Shown: positions 16,319 through 26,942, counted from the first letter of the stretch. The stretch: DNA of 64,000 bases from Vibrio rhizosphaerae (GCF_024347095.1 NZ_AP024903.1:1612001-1676000); one strand, 5' to 3'. The notes: generated from the letters alone by a model not told the origin. Numbers and translations: made by a program.

Positions 16319-17701
16319 TTGTCTAAGATTATCACGATCCTTTCCTCGATTCGGGGCAATTTTGTGCGTCAGTTGATTGCGATTGCAATCCCTATTGCTG
16401 TGCAGAATATCTTGTTTTCCAGCCGCGGGTTAGTGGATGTCATCATGCTGGGACAGCTCGGTGAAGCTGAAATTGCGGCAGTTGGTGTGGCGGCGAGAGC
16501 GACATTTGTCTCGACGATTATGCTGGTTGGTGTGACAACCGGCGGCGCATTGCTTACTGCTCAGTATTGGGGGGCAGCGAACAGACAAGGCGTTCGGGAA
16601 AGTACTGCATTGACGTGTCTGGTTGCGATGTTTTTTGCCACCATGACGGTATTGATGTTTATATTGTTCTCGGAATCGGTGATGTCGGTGGCGACCGATT
16701 CGCCTGATGTCATCCGTTTAGGCAGTGAGTATCTCCAGATCACATCGGTGAGTATGTATGCTGTGGCGATGGTCAGTAGTATGGCTGTCGGTTTACGGGC
16801 AATGCATAAGCCAGCGGTTAGCACCTTCTTCAGTGCGATTGGGATTGGTTCGAACGTTGTGTTGAACTGGATTTTGATTTTCGGTCATTTCGGACTGCCG
16901 GCGATGGGGATTGCCGGGGCTGCGATTGCCACGGTACTCAGTGGCGTGATCGAAATTGCGACCTTGTATGGTTATCTTTATCGGAAACAGCATCTACTGG
17001 CGTTTGGGTGGCATGATGTCGTTGCTGCGGTAAATTTGCGGAAATTAAAACGCTTTTTACAGATCTCATTACCAACGACCTTTAATTTTTTGATCTGGTC
17101 GGGTGGGTTATTTGCTTATCATGCGATTATGGGCATGAGTGGTGTCCAAGGGCTGGCGGCGCTGTCAGTCATGACGCCGGTTGAATCGATTTCTCTGAGT
17201 TTTATGATCGGTATTTCTAGTGCTGCCGCTGTCTTGGTCGGTAATCAGTTGGGCGCGAAAGAATATGAGAAAACCTATGATCAGGCGATTGCCCTGACTA
17301 TGGTTTGTGTTTTTGCCAGTATTATTGTCGCGTTCTTGTTGTACTTAGTGCAAATTCCCGTACTGAATGCTTTTTCTGCGCTCACGCCAGAAACCCGGGC
17401 GCTGGCTGAGAAATTCATTGCCATTCTGAGTGTTGGCATTGTGTTACGTTCTTTTCCGATGTCAGCGATTGTCGGGGTATTGCGTGCCGGCGGTGATGTG
17501 AAATTCTGTCTGTATCAGGATATATGTGCCCAGTGGGTGATTGGGATTCCGGTGACTGCCATCGTTGCTGTGATATTTCACGCTCCGCCGGAATGGGTAT
17601 ATCTGGCATTTTTGACCGAAGAGTGTGTGAAGTGGATTGGCTCGATTCCACGGATACGGAGTAAAAAATGGATGAGAAATCTAATCGAATCAGATGTGTG
17701 A
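16319..17701 (+). CDS. MATE-family efflux transporter
   Basis: A 460-residue twelve-helix inner-membrane antiporter, the usual length for the family, with the two-fold repeat visible as two MatE halves. The N-terminal IPIAVQNILFSSRGLVDVIMLGQLGEAEIAAVG is the typical first repeat. MATE proteins export drugs or metabolites in exchange for Na+ or H+. The only upstream start giving a full first helix is TTG 16319 with a distant GGAG; GTG 16364 is the alternative. It is divergent from the SDR gene, and a TATACT about 85 bases upstream may be its promoter. Confidence 0.92.
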   Translation: MSKIITILSSIRGNFVRQLIAIAIPIAVQNILFSSRGLVDVIMLGQLGEAEIAAVGVAARATFVSTIMLVGVTTGGALLTAQYWGAANRQGVRESTALTCLVAMFFATMTVLMFILFSESVMSVATDSPDVIRLGSEYLQITSVSMYAVAMVSSMAVGLRAMHKPAVSTFFSAIGIGSNVVLNWILIFGHFGLPAMGIAGAAIATVLSGVIEIATLYGYLYRKQHLLAFGWHDVVAAVNLRKLKRFLQISLPTTFNFLIWSGGLFAYHAIMGMSGVQGLAALSVMTPVESISLSFMIGISSAAAVLVGNQLGAKEYEKTYDQAIALTMVCVFASIIVAFLLYLVQIPVLNAFSALTPETRALAEKFIAILSVGIVLRSFPMSAIVGVLRAGGDVKFCLYQDICAQWVIGIPVTAIVAVIFHAPPEWVYLAFLTEECVKWIGSIPRIRSKKWMRNLIESDV

Positions 17702-17781
17702 TTAACACCGCAAAACACTTTCTCCATTATGGTTTTTAGTGTAGATTCACACACCGTGTTATGCGAGAGTGGATCCATAAG

Positions 17782-18453
17782 ATGTTAGAACTGACAGACC
17801 TGTGTAAAGGCTATTTAGATGGGGAAGAGTTTCACCCTATTTTACAAGGCGCAGAACTAAAACTGACATCAGGTGAGCAGGTTGCATTGATGGGAGAAAG
17901 CGGTTCCGGTAAGAGTACGCTTTTAAATCTGATTGCTGGGATTGATAAAGTGGACTCCGGTGATATTTGGTTTCCTAACTTCCCCATGCATAGTGCTTCA
18001 GAACATCATCGTGCTGCTTACCGCCGCCATTATATCGGTCACGTTTTTCAACAGTTTAATTTACTGCCGACACTGAATATTGCCGATAATATCCGGTTTT
18101 GCCGTCAACTCCGTCGTTTACCTGAAGATCAAGGTTTATGGCGTCAGATTTTATCTGCCCTTGATTTAATGCCACTGCTCGGGCGCTATCCGGAAGAAGT
18201 GTCCGGTGGTCAGCAGCAACGTGCCGCGATTGCCAGAGCGTTGTATATGGAACCGAAACTGTTGCTGGCTGATGAGCCCACGGGAAGTCTCGATGAAAAA
18301 AATGCCGAAGCGGTGCTTCGGTTACTGACATCTTTATCCCGTCGGCTGGAATATACCCTGTTACTTGTTACCCACAGTGAAAAAGTAGCCAGTCATATGG
18401 AACGGTGTGTTCGCCTGCAGGGAGGGCAGTTACATGTTGTGTCCCGTAGTTAA
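17782..18453 (+). CDS. ABC transporter ATP-binding protein (LolD/MacB type)
   Basis: A 223-residue ATPase. Walker A GESGSGKST is near residues 40-48, the Q-loop follows in HVFQQFNLLPTL, the signature VSGGQQQR near 140 and Walker B LLLADEPTGSLDE after it. These forms are typical of the LolD/MacB branch, whose partners are FtsX-like permeases. ATG 17782 follows GTGGA; an earlier ATG at 17761 has no ribosome site. It overlaps the permease gene by 20 bases, so the two form one operon and complex. Confidence 0.94.
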   Translation: MLELTDLCKGYLDGEEFHPILQGAELKLTSGEQVALMGESGSGKSTLLNLIAGIDKVDSGDIWFPNFPMHSASEHHRAAYRRHYIGHVFQQFNLLPTLNIADNIRFCRQLRRLPEDQGLWRQILSALDLMPLLGRYPEEVSGGQQQRAAIARALYMEPKLLLADEPTGSLDEKNAEAVLRLLTSLSRRLEYTLLLVTHSEKVASHMERCVRLQGGQLHVVSRS

Positions 18454-20887
18454 AGCACTGCTGGGTCATTATCGCCGCTCACCACTACAGATTTTCCTCG
18501 TTTGGTTAGGGCTGACATTGGGGGTTTCCATTCTCATCGGGGTCACTGCGATTACCGAACATGCCCGTAAAAGTTATGCTCACGGCGAAAAACTGTTTGC
18601 CAATCCGCTGCCGTATCACATCCGTTCTCGTTCTTTGAATCATCTGATTCCCTACTCAGCCTATCAGCATCTCCAGCAAGCCGGTTTTCACCAGTGTGTG
18701 CCTTTCAGCCATTTTAAGGCAGAAACCCAGCGCGGTGAGACCATAACCGTGATTGGTATTGATCCGATGATCATGGCGAATATTGCCGCGTCGAAGCAGT
18801 CTGTCTGGCAGCAGCCTATTTTGCCGTTACTGATTGCACCTCATTCGGTGATTATCAGTCGTGAATTTGCCAAACATGAGCAGTTAAACAACGGTGATTG
18901 GATTACCCTCTCGTCCGGCGGGCACATCGGCCCGGTGATAGTCGATCAACATGATCTGGTTTATGGTCGTCGGGTTATGACGAACCTGTCGCTGGTTCGT
19001 GCTTTGACGGGGCAGAGCGCTTTATCTGTGATTGCCTGTCGGGAAATGTCGAATGAGACGTTACAACGCTTAAAGCAGATCCTGCCACCAACTTTGTCGA
19101 TTAATCGGCAGTATCGTTCTGATATCGGTTCGCTGACCAAGGCTTTTTTGTTGAATTTAGATGTCATCGGTGTACTGGCATTTTTAGTCGGACTGTTTAT
19201 TTTCTATCAGGCAATATCGCTTTCTTTTATTCAACGTCAACCGCTGGTGGGGATGATGCGTCAGGCTGGCGTGTCAGGGATCGAACTGATTAAAGCATTG
19301 ATGATTGAACTGGGGTTGTTGATTCTGGTTTCTTGGGTTTCGGGGAACTTTTTGGGACTGCTGCTGGCGGATCGTTTGATTCCGTCGGTCTATGCAACCG
19401 TCATGAGTGAACCGGAGAGCTTCTTTATTGACTGGAATTGGCACTGGGGCATATACAGCTTAGTCATGGCAATCCTTGGTGCTTTGACGGCGTGTTTATG
19501 GCCGTTGATTCGGTTATTGAAGTCTCCTTCCATCCGGTTAACGGCCAAAGTTTCTCTGGTCCGTTTTGCCGGAATCGAATTCGCCTGTCAGGCGGTTGTT
19601 GCTGTTTTATTATTCGGAACGGCAATGTTGCTCTATCTGTTTGTGCACCAGTTGTGGGTTGGGTTTGTTATACCGGCATTGATCTTGATTAGTGTCGGAC
19701 TGATGACGCCATTTCTGTTCTGGAAAGTGTGTGACTGGCTTTCTTATCGCCTCAAAGATGTCAAACGGCGCTGGTTTTTTGCGGATGCCGCAGCAAGTAT
19801 GGGATATCGCGGTATTGCAACCATGGCATTCTTAATTGCCTTAACTGCCAATATCGGCATTGAAACTTTAGTCGGAAGTTTTCGGGGCACGATGGAGCAC
19901 TGGCTCAATGAAAAACTGGCGGCTGATTTGTACATCTATGCTTCCCCCTCGTCTCAGGCGGAGATGACGCGCTGGCTAAAACAGCAGGATGAGGTGGACT
20001 TTGTCTGGCAACGTTGGGAACGTGATATTCCGTCAGAACAAGGTTTAATTCAGGTTGTGAGTACCGGTGCAACGGACATTGAACTGGGGGCAACCACGAT
20101 GAAGGTTGCGGTACCGGATTTCTGGGAGTATTTGCACCGGAGCAAAAGTGTATTAATCAGTGAGTCGATGGCGTTGAAACTGAATATCCGGCCCGGAGAG
20201 CAAATTGCACTGCCGCCTCCGCTGGGCAACGGCTGGTATGTCGCTGGCATCTATTATGATTATGGCAATCCTTTTTATCAGGTACTTATTTCTGAGTTTG
20301 CCTGGCAGCAAATATTTGCGGCACATGGGGATATTATTCTGAATGTCCTGACGAAAACCTCGGATCTTGATGCCGAAAATCGTCTCAAGCAGCGGCTCCT
20401 CAGTACATTTTATCTCGATAGTGATCGGGTCTTTAATCATCGGACGGTGCATCAAGCCGTGATGCGAACGTTTGATCGGACTTTTTCCATTGCAGATACA
20501 CTCAGTAAAATTACGTTACTGATTGCGGTGATCGGGATTTTCTGTGCAACGTTCTCCGGCGAGCTGGCGAGAAGAAAGCATCTGACATTGATGCGTTATC
20601 TCGGTGTATCCGGTAAAGAACTGATCATGATTGGGAGTTTACAACTGTCGACGTTCGGGATTATTTCTTTATTGATTGCCATTCCTCTCGGTATTAGCTT
20701 GTCTGTTCTGGTGATGGATATGGTCATTCGGCAGACGTTCGGCTGGTCGGTACAACTTTATTTTATGTATTCCGGTTATTTGTCGACGGCGTTGTGGTCG
20801 ATTGCTGCACTGGTGATTGCCGGCGCAATTCCCGTGATTAAACTGACGCTGCGTTCCCCAATTCAATCCTTTAGGGATTCTCTGTAA
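18434..20887 (+). CDS. ABC transporter permease, FtsX-like family
   Basis: A long permease of about 817 residues with two FtsX repeats. There is one N-terminal helix (about 22-42), a large periplasmic domain, three helices around 235-380, two more near 390-440, a second periplasmic domain and a final three-helix bundle from 690. GGAGGG lies just before ATG 18434, which overlaps the ATPase gene. Such permeases work as mechanotransmitters or lipoprotein extractors rather than channels. In some bacteria this pair comes with a lipocalin/CrtC-like (AttH) gene; here only 144 bases separate it from nhaA, so no third gene is present. The substrate is unknown. Confidence 0.88.
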   Translation: MLCPVVKALLGHYRRSPLQIFLVWLGLTLGVSILIGVTAITEHARKSYAHGEKLFANPLPYHIRSRSLNHLIPYSAYQHLQQAGFHQCVPFSHFKAETQRGETITVIGIDPMIMANIAASKQSVWQQPILPLLIAPHSVIISREFAKHEQLNNGDWITLSSGGHIGPVIVDQHDLVYGRRVMTNLSLVRALTGQSALSVIACREMSNETLQRLKQILPPTLSINRQYRSDIGSLTKAFLLNLDVIGVLAFLVGLFIFYQAISLSFIQRQPLVGMMRQAGVSGIELIKALMIELGLLILVSWVSGNFLGLLLADRLIPSVYATVMSEPESFFIDWNWHWGIYSLVMAILGALTACLWPLIRLLKSPSIRLTAKVSLVRFAGIEFACQAVVAVLLFGTAMLLYLFVHQLWVGFVIPALILISVGLMTPFLFWKVCDWLSYRLKDVKRRWFFADAAASMGYRGIATMAFLIALTANIGIETLVGSFRGTMEHWLNEKLAADLYIYASPSSQAEMTRWLKQQDEVDFVWQRWERDIPSEQGLIQVVSTGATDIELGATTMKVAVPDFWEYLHRSKSVLISESMALKLNIRPGEQIALPPPLGNGWYVAGIYYDYGNPFYQVLISEFAWQQIFAAHGDIILNVLTKTSDLDAENRLKQRLLSTFYLDSDRVFNHRTVHQAVMRTFDRTFSIADTLSKITLLIAVIGIFCATFSGELARRKHLTLMRYLGVSGKELIMIGSLQLSTFGIISLLIAIPLGISLSVLVMDMVIRQTFGWSVQLYFMYSGYLSTALWSIAALVIAGAIPVIKLTLRSPIQSFRDSL

Positions 20888-21031
20888 TGTTTAAGTCGTG
20901 ATCTTTTCTGCGTTTTTTCATTCGTTTTTTCCGAAGTGAACTATCATTAGAATCGATTTTTATATATTCCGATTGATTGTTAAAATCGTTATATGTATGT
21001 TTCAAAAATAGTTTGAATCAGGAGCCTTCGA

Positions 21032-22207
21032 ATGACGCAATTAATCCGAAAATTCTTCAGCATGGAATCAAGCAGTGGTGTGATGCTGATTATCGCCTCT
21101 ATCTTAGCCATGTGGGTCGCCAACTCATCACTGCAAGGATTATATGAGGATGTTTTACATACCAAACTAGTGGGGCTGTCTTTGCGTCACTGGATAAATG
21201 ACGGACTCATGGCCGTGTTTTTCTTGTTAATCGGACTTGAAGTAAAACGAGAGCTGTTTGTCGGTGCCCTGAAGAAAAAAGAAACGGCAATGTTTCCTGC
21301 CATTGGTGCTGTCGGAGGCATGTTGGCTCCGGCTCTGATTTACGTATTCTTCAACCAAGGCGATGCGCTGGCAATTCAAGGCTGGGCGATCCCTGCGGCA
21401 ACTGATATTGCATTTGCACTCGGGATTATGGCGTTACTGGGGAACCGGGTACCGGCCAGCTTAAAGGTTTTTCTGCTGGCGCTCGCGATTATTGACGATT
21501 TAGGCGTCATCGTGATTATTGCTCTGTTCTATAACAGTGATCTTTCGGCACTGGCTCTGTCTGTTGGTTTGGCCATGACCGCCATTCTGGTTCTGATGAG
21601 CTATAAGCGTGTTACCCATCTGGCACCTTATTTGATTATCGGGGCGATTCTTTGGGTTGCGGTGCTGAAATCAGGCGTTCATGCGACGCTGGCCGGGGTT
21701 GTGCTTGGTTTCGCAATACCTCTTAAAGGAAAAGAGGGACAGCCGTCACCATTAAAACAACTGGAACATTGGCTACATCCCTATGTATCTTTCATTATTT
21801 TACCGATCTTTGCATTTGCCAATGCAGGGATTCCGATGGATGCGATTTCAAATGAGATAGTGAGTCATCCTGTGCCGGTAGGTGTTGCATTGGGGCTGTT
21901 ACTCGGTAAACCGCTTGGGGTGTTTAGTTTCTGCTATGGCGCACTGAAGTTGGGAGTTGCCAAATTGCCGCGGGGCGTTGAACTCAGACAAATCTTTGCC
22001 GTATCAGTGTTGTGTGGGATCGGCTTTACCATGTCGATTTTTATCTCGTCACTGGCATTTGGTGAAATTGCTGAATCATTAGATACTTATGCAAGGTTAG
22101 GGATCCTCATGGGGTCAACGGTTGCCGCGATACTGGGGTATATTTTGTTGCGGCTCGCACTGCCTGCCGGAAAGGCAGAAAAAGCAGTGGTGACCGACGA
22201 CGTTTAA
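21032..22207 (+). CDS. nhaA: Na+/H+ antiporter NhaA
   Basis: A 391-residue inner-membrane antiporter that exports sodium in exchange for protons and protects against salt and alkaline stress. The key acidic residues are present: Asp125 in [11 protein letters not shown], and the pair Asp155-Asp156 in AIIDDLGVI, which bind the ion. The N-terminal helix and [19 protein letters not shown] are near identical to other NhaA proteins. CAGGAG precedes the start. A strong terminator follows, and the 5' spacer is AT-rich. Confidence 0.97.
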   Translation: MTQLIRKFFSMESSSGVMLIIASILAMWVANSSLQGLYEDVLHTKLVGLSLRHWINDGLMAVFFLLIGLEVKRELFVGALKKKETAMFPAIGAVGGMLAPALIYVFFNQGDALAIQGWAIPAATDIAFALGIMALLGNRVPASLKVFLLALAIIDDLGVIVIIALFYNSDLSALALSVGLAMTAILVLMSYKRVTHLAPYLIIGAILWVAVLKSGVHATLAGVVLGFAIPLKGKEGQPSPLKQLEHWLHPYVSFIILPIFAFANAGIPMDAISNEIVSHPVPVGVALGLLLGKPLGVFSFCYGALKLGVAKLPRGVELRQIFAVSVLCGIGFTMSIFISSLAFGEIAESLDTYARLGILMGSTVAAILGYILLRLALPAGKAEKAVVTDDV

Positions 22208-22716
22208 CTCAAAAATTATGAGGAGAGGCGAGGGTAAAACCCTCGTCTTTTTTTATAAAATTGTTCAGAGAAAATAATTGCAAGTCGTGTCCTTTGTATG
22301 TTAGATTTCGCGACAATCTCGGAGTGAATAGCATTTTCTGGGGGATACGCGTAGTGAACATTCAGGCTGATTGTGTCATTACGTAGGGTAGGTATCAGCA
22401 AGTCCTTTTGTTGATAGACGGGATACTCTAGTCGTGGGAGCGGCATCAAAATGGGAAACCCAACATTGAAACCATATATTTTATCTTCATTAATCAGCTT
22501 TGTTCTTCCTCAGTGCCCTGTCCAGCAGGACAGTAGCATTACTGAACCTTGATACCCAGCAATCGCTGATTTTCCATTTTATTTATTGTGTCTCTAAACA
22601 CGTCTGGCATATATATCTGATTGTCCGGATGATGTAAGAGGCCGGTTGCTATTACCCATCCCTATTATTGATATTTTTATTCTTTAATGATGGGCGTTTT
22701 TCCTGAGGGGGCGCAG
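22208..22716. other. Spacer between nhaA and the norspermidine genes
   Basis: This stretch begins with the nhaA terminator. A small CTGTCC-AGCA-GGACAG hairpin lies at 22518-22533 and may belong to the leader of the norspermidine gene. A minus-strand frame at 22216-22449 crosses the terminator and has no family resemblance, so it is not called. Confidence 0.5.
22226..22254 (+). terminator. Rho-independent terminator of nhaA
   Basis: A stem of about 9 bases (core CGAGGG/CCCTCG) with a TAAAA loop is followed by a run of seven T residues. Confidence 0.9.
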
Positions 22717-25605
22717 ATGAGTACTGCCTTTGAAGTCAATCAAAACATTTCACCAATTTTTTCATCACAAATACCTGACGTAAAAGGTGTTTATGATTTA
22801 ACACCGGATCAGGTACTTTTAGATCAAGAAAAGTACGAATCTGAAGTCCGTTCATATCCACGCCGTTTGCCCATCGCGATTAAACAAGCCTATGGTCTTT
22901 TGGTTGAAGATACACGTGGTCAGGTTTTTCTCGACTGTCTTGCAGGTGCCGGAACGTTGGTGCTCGGATATAACCATCCGGAAATCAATCAGGCATTAAA
23001 AGAGCAATTAGATTCAGGATTGCCTTATCAGACTCTGGATATTATGACACCTGCGAAAGATCATTTTATCAAGCAGGTGCGGGCATTTCTGCCAGAAGAG
23101 CTTGGCTCGAACTGTGCGATTCAGTTTTGTGGCCCTTCCGGTGCCGATGCCGTCGAAGCGGCGATCAAGCTTGCTAAACAAACGACGGGTCGCAATACCA
23201 TGTTTGCATTCCGCGGTGCATACCACGGGATGACGAACGGGACGATGGGGATGATGGGGAACTTAAATACCAAAGCCCGTCGGACCGGTCTGATGTCTGA
23301 TGTTCACTTTATGCCGTTTCCTTATAACATTCGCTGCCCGTTTGGTCTGGGTGGTGAAGAGGGGGCGCGTGCCAGTATCCGTTACATTGAGCGCCTGCTG
23401 AATGACGATGAAGCTGGGATCATGAAACCTGCCGGTATTATTGTGGAGCCCGTGCAAGGGGAAGGTGGCGTGATTCCTGCGCCTGCGTTCTGGTTGCGTG
23501 AACTTCGTCGTATTTGTGATGATCATGGCATCCTGCTGATTTTTGATGAAGTGCAGTGTGGCGTCGGTAAAACCGGTTACAACTTTGCGTTTGAAGAAGC
23601 AGGTATTATTCCGGATATTCTTTGCCTATCTAAAGCCATTGGTGGTGGACTACCAATGTCGCTGTTAGTGTTCAAAAAAGAAGTAGATACATGGCGTGCC
23701 GGTGAGCATACCGGAACATTCCGTGGTAACCAACTGGCGATGGTTTCAGGTGCAAAAGCATTGGAAATCATCCAGCGTGATAACTTAGTGGAACACGCAA
23801 ATATTGCTGGCCAGTATTTACGGATGGGTCTGGAGAAGATTCAAAACCGGGTCAATTGTATTGCAGAAGTTCGCGGTAAAGGATTGATGCTGGGTGTTGA
23901 GATTAAAGACCCGCAAGGTGCGCTGAATAAATTTGGTGAGCCGAAAGCCGATGGGGCGTTGACGCTGAGAATTCAACGCGCGGCATTAGAAAGAGGGCTG
24001 ATGGTTGAAAAAGGCGGTCGCGAAGGCTCTGTGATTCGTTTTCTGCCGCCAGTGATTATCTCCTACGAGCAGATTGATTTTGCCCTGCGTGTCTTAGAAG
24101 AAGCTATTTTAGTCGCCGGTGGTGGTTTGAAGTCCGCTGAAGGTGCCCATCAGGCCGAGTGGAAGAAGCATTTCATTCAGACCGGCTACCAAGGAAGTGA
24201 TCAGTTTGCCAAAGTGATGAATCATACCACTGCGGCAATGAAATCGATTTTTGAAGCGGTTCAGGCGCCATATTCCGGTATGGAACCTTCACAGTTGGAA
24301 CAAGCCATTTATGCGGCTGACTTAGACCATAAAAATGCGTTGCTGACTGATGTCATTTCCGATACTGCCAAATTAGTCGGTGCCAATTCGATCATTGTTC
24401 AGCATCCGAATTGTATTGCTCATTTACATACGCCACCGCTATTAGCGTCTGTTGCGGCAGAGTCGATGATCGGGGCATTGAATCAGTCAATGGATTCATG
24501 GGATCAGTCATCTGCAGCAACCTATGTTGAACAGTGTGTGATCGATTGGATGTGTACCAAGTTCCGTTTAAGCGAGTCATCTGACGGTGTATTTACCAGT
24601 GGTGGTACGCAAAGCAACCAAATGGGCTTGCAATTAGCGCGTGACTGGATTGCAGATAAGTTAAGCAATCATTCGATCCAGAAATTAGGTTTACCCGAGT
24701 ATGCGGATAAATTACGCATTGTCTGTTCGAAGAATGCCCATTTTACGGTGCAAAAAGCAGCTTCATGGATGGGATTGGGTGAAAAAGCCGTTTTGACAGT
24801 TGATTCTCTGCCGAACGGAACAATGGATGCCTCTCAACTTGCCGGAGTGGTTGAACAAGCGAAAGCTGAAGGTTTGATTCCGTTTGCTGTCGTTGGTACG
24901 GCAGGCACGACGGATCACGGTGCAATTGATGATTTAAACACGATTGCAGATGTTGCCGAACACCATGATTTATGGATGCATGTGGATAGTGCCTACGGCG
25001 GTGCATTGATTCTCAGTCGTCATGCGGATCGTTTGAATGGGATTGAACGAGCTCGTTCAATTACGGTCGATTTTCATAAACTGTTTTATCAAACAATCAG
25101 TTGTGGTGCATTTCTGGTTAACAATAAGGCCGATTTAAAATATCTGCTGCATCATGCTGATTATTTGAACAGAGAACATGACACATTGCCGAATCTGGTG
25201 GATAAGTCACTCTCAACGACCAGACGTTTTGACGCATTGAAAGTCTATATGACGATGCAAAGTGTTGGCCCGGTCGCGTTGGGTGATATGTACGATCATT
25301 TAATCCAGCAGACTCAGCAGGTTGCCCGGTTGATTGATGAGGCCCCGGGATACGAATTGTTATCTCAGCCATCATTGTCTACGGTGTTATTCCGTGCGGT
25401 ACATCCGGCGGTTACAGACCTCGATGCTTTGAATCAGCAGGTCCGTATCGAAGCACTGACTCGCGGTGTCGCCGTACTTGGTGAAACGGTGGTAAACGGT
25501 CAAACGGCTTTGAAACTGACCATTTTGAATCCATGTTTAGACATCAACGATTTCGAATCGTTAATGGAGAAGATTACACAGCTAACTCATGAACTAGTCG
25601 GATAA
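22717..25605 (+). CDS. Fused diaminobutyrate aminotransferase / diaminobutyrate decarboxylase
   Basis: A 962-residue bifunctional cytoplasmic enzyme. Residues 1-460 form a class III aminotransferase with the PLP lysine at 306 (LSKAIGGGLP) that makes L-2,4-diaminobutyrate from aspartate semialdehyde. Residues 490-960 form a group II PLP decarboxylase with the DSAYGGAL aspartate and the lysine at 788 (VDFHKLFYQ), which gives 1,3-diaminopropane. The same fusion opens the Vibrio norspermidine pathway (VC1625 in V. cholerae). ATG 22717 has GAGGGGG upstream; a frame-matched ATG at 22687 lacks one. CANSDH follows after 16 bases. Confidence 0.94.
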   Translation: MSTAFEVNQNISPIFSSQIPDVKGVYDLTPDQVLLDQEKYESEVRSYPRRLPIAIKQAYGLLVEDTRGQVFLDCLAGAGTLVLGYNHPEINQALKEQLDSGLPYQTLDIMTPAKDHFIKQVRAFLPEELGSNCAIQFCGPSGADAVEAAIKLAKQTTGRNTMFAFRGAYHGMTNGTMGMMGNLNTKARRTGLMSDVHFMPFPYNIRCPFGLGGEEGARASIRYIERLLNDDEAGIMKPAGIIVEPVQGEGGVIPAPAFWLRELRRICDDHGILLIFDEVQCGVGKTGYNFAFEEAGIIPDILCLSKAIGGGLPMSLLVFKKEVDTWRAGEHTGTFRGNQLAMVSGAKALEIIQRDNLVEHANIAGQYLRMGLEKIQNRVNCIAEVRGKGLMLGVEIKDPQGALNKFGEPKADGALTLRIQRAALERGLMVEKGGREGSVIRFLPPVIISYEQIDFALRVLEEAILVAGGGLKSAEGAHQAEWKKHFIQTGYQGSDQFAKVMNHTTAAMKSIFEAVQAPYSGMEPSQLEQAIYAADLDHKNALLTDVISDTAKLVGANSIIVQHPNCIAHLHTPPLLASVAAESMIGALNQSMDSWDQSSAATYVEQCVIDWMCTKFRLSESSDGVFTSGGTQSNQMGLQLARDWIADKLSNHSIQKLGLPEYADKLRIVCSKNAHFTVQKAASWMGLGEKAVLTVDSLPNGTMDASQLAGVVEQAKAEGLIPFAVVGTAGTTDHGAIDDLNTIADVAEHHDLWMHVDSAYGGALILSRHADRLNGIERARSITVDFHKLFYQTISCGAFLVNNKADLKYLLHHADYLNREHDTLPNLVDKSLSTTRRFDALKVYMTMQSVGPVALGDMYDHLIQQTQQVARLIDEAPGYELLSQPSLSTVLFRAVHPAVTDLDALNQQVRIEALTRGVAVLGETVVNGQTALKLTILNPCLDINDFESLMEKITQLTHELVG

Positions 25606-25621
25606 TTAAGGTAATAGGACT

Positions 25622-26866
25622 ATGTCAATTTTACAAATTGGAGCAGGAGGTGTTGGTTGGGTTGTCGCGCATAAGGCAGCTCAGAACAACGATATTTTAG
25701 GTGATATTACGATTGCATCTCGAACAATCGCAAAGTGCGAAAAGATTATTGAATCTGTCCGTCGCAAAGGAAACCTGAAAAACGCACAAAAGAAGTTAGA
25801 AGCTCGTGAAGTTAACGCGGATGATATCGATGCATTAGTGGCGTTGATTCACGAGGTTCAGCCTGATTTAGTGATCAATGTTGGCCCCCCGTGGGTCAAC
25901 ATCCATGTCATGGAAGCCTGTTATCGGGCGAAAGTATCCTATTTGGATACCTCTGTTGCAGTTGACCTCTGTTCTGAAGGTCAGCAGGTTCCTGAAGCTT
26001 ATGATTGGCAATGGGAATATCGTGATAAGTTTAAAGATGCTGGTATCACTGGCATTCTTGGCGCAGGTTTCGATCCCGGTGTGGTGAGTGTTTTTGCCGC
26101 TTATGCCGTCAAACATCTGTTTGATGAGATTGACAGTATTGACGTTATGGATGTGAATGCGGGCGATCACGGTAAGAAATTTGCGACCAACTTTGACCCT
26201 GAAACCAATATGTTAGAAATTCAGGGCGATTCATTTTACTGGGATGACAACGAATGGAAACAGGTTGGTTGTCATACGCGGATGCATGAATTTGATTTTC
26301 CGGTCGTCGGTAAACATAAAGTTTACTCCATGGCGCACGACGAAGTGCGCTCGATGAAAGAATTCATCCCGGCTAAACGCATCGAGTTTTGGATGGGATT
26401 TGGTGATCGCTATCTGAACTACTTTAATGTGATGCGGGATATTGGTCTGTTAAGCCCGGATCCGCTGACATTACCGGATGGCCGTGAGGTTCAGCCTCTG
26501 CATGTCCTCAAAGCATTATTACCGGATCCGACGTCTTTGGCGCCGGGGTATACGGGTAAAACCTGTATCGGAACCTGGGTTCAAGGGCAAAAAGACGGTA
26601 AAGCGCGCAGTGTTTTTCTTTATAACATTGCGGACCACGAAGTTGCTTATCATGATGTGGAGCATCAGGCGATTTCTTATACAACGGGTGTACCTGCAAT
26701 TACCGCAGCGATTCAGTTTTTCCGTAAACAGTGGGCTGAACCCGGTGTTTTCAATATGGAACAGTTGGATCCGGATCCGTTCCTCGAAACCATGCCAAGT
26801 ATTGGTCTGGGTTGGGATATGCAGGAACTCGAAGTCGGCCAGCCTGACATTCAAATTCTGAAATAA
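25622..26866 (+). CDS. Carboxynorspermidine/carboxyspermidine dehydrogenase (CANSDH)
   Basis: A 414-residue enzyme of the saccharopine dehydrogenase-like family. The N-terminal Rossmann motif IGAGGVGWVVAHKAAQ binds NADPH. It condenses diaminopropane (or putrescine) with aspartate semialdehyde to give carboxynorspermidine (or carboxyspermidine). The central NVGPPWVN and GAGFDPGV segments are typical of the family. It follows the aminotransferase-decarboxylase fusion by 16 bases and is surely co-transcribed, with GGTAATAGGAC acting as a loose ribosome site. Confidence 0.94.
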   Translation: MSILQIGAGGVGWVVAHKAAQNNDILGDITIASRTIAKCEKIIESVRRKGNLKNAQKKLEAREVNADDIDALVALIHEVQPDLVINVGPPWVNIHVMEACYRAKVSYLDTSVAVDLCSEGQQVPEAYDWQWEYRDKFKDAGITGILGAGFDPGVVSVFAAYAVKHLFDEIDSIDVMDVNAGDHGKKFATNFDPETNMLEIQGDSFYWDDNEWKQVGCHTRMHEFDFPVVGKHKVYSMAHDEVRSMKEFIPAKRIEFWMGFGDRYLNYFNVMRDIGLLSPDPLTLPDGREVQPLHVLKALLPDPTSLAPGYTGKTCIGTWVQGQKDGKARSVFLYNIADHEVAYHDVEHQAISYTTGVPAITAAIQFFRKQWAEPGVFNMEQLDPDPFLETMPSIGLGWDMQELEVGQPDIQILK

Positions 26867-26909
26867 TTGGTATCGTCTTCGTCGAACGGACGATAATGAT
26901 ACGACCAAG

Positions 26910-26942
26910 CAGCCGTAGCATATAATGCTATGGCTGTTTTTT
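26910..26942 (+). terminator. Terminator between CANSDH and nspC
   Basis: A stem of CAGCC and TAGCA with one internal mismatch and a TATAA loop is followed by six T residues. It lies 44 bases after the CANSDH stop and about 110 bases before nspC. Confidence 0.75.

Noticed and set aside
22216..22449. Minus-strand frame of 77 codons after nhaA
   Set aside because: It runs through the nhaA terminator and has no convincing ribosome site or recognisable motif.
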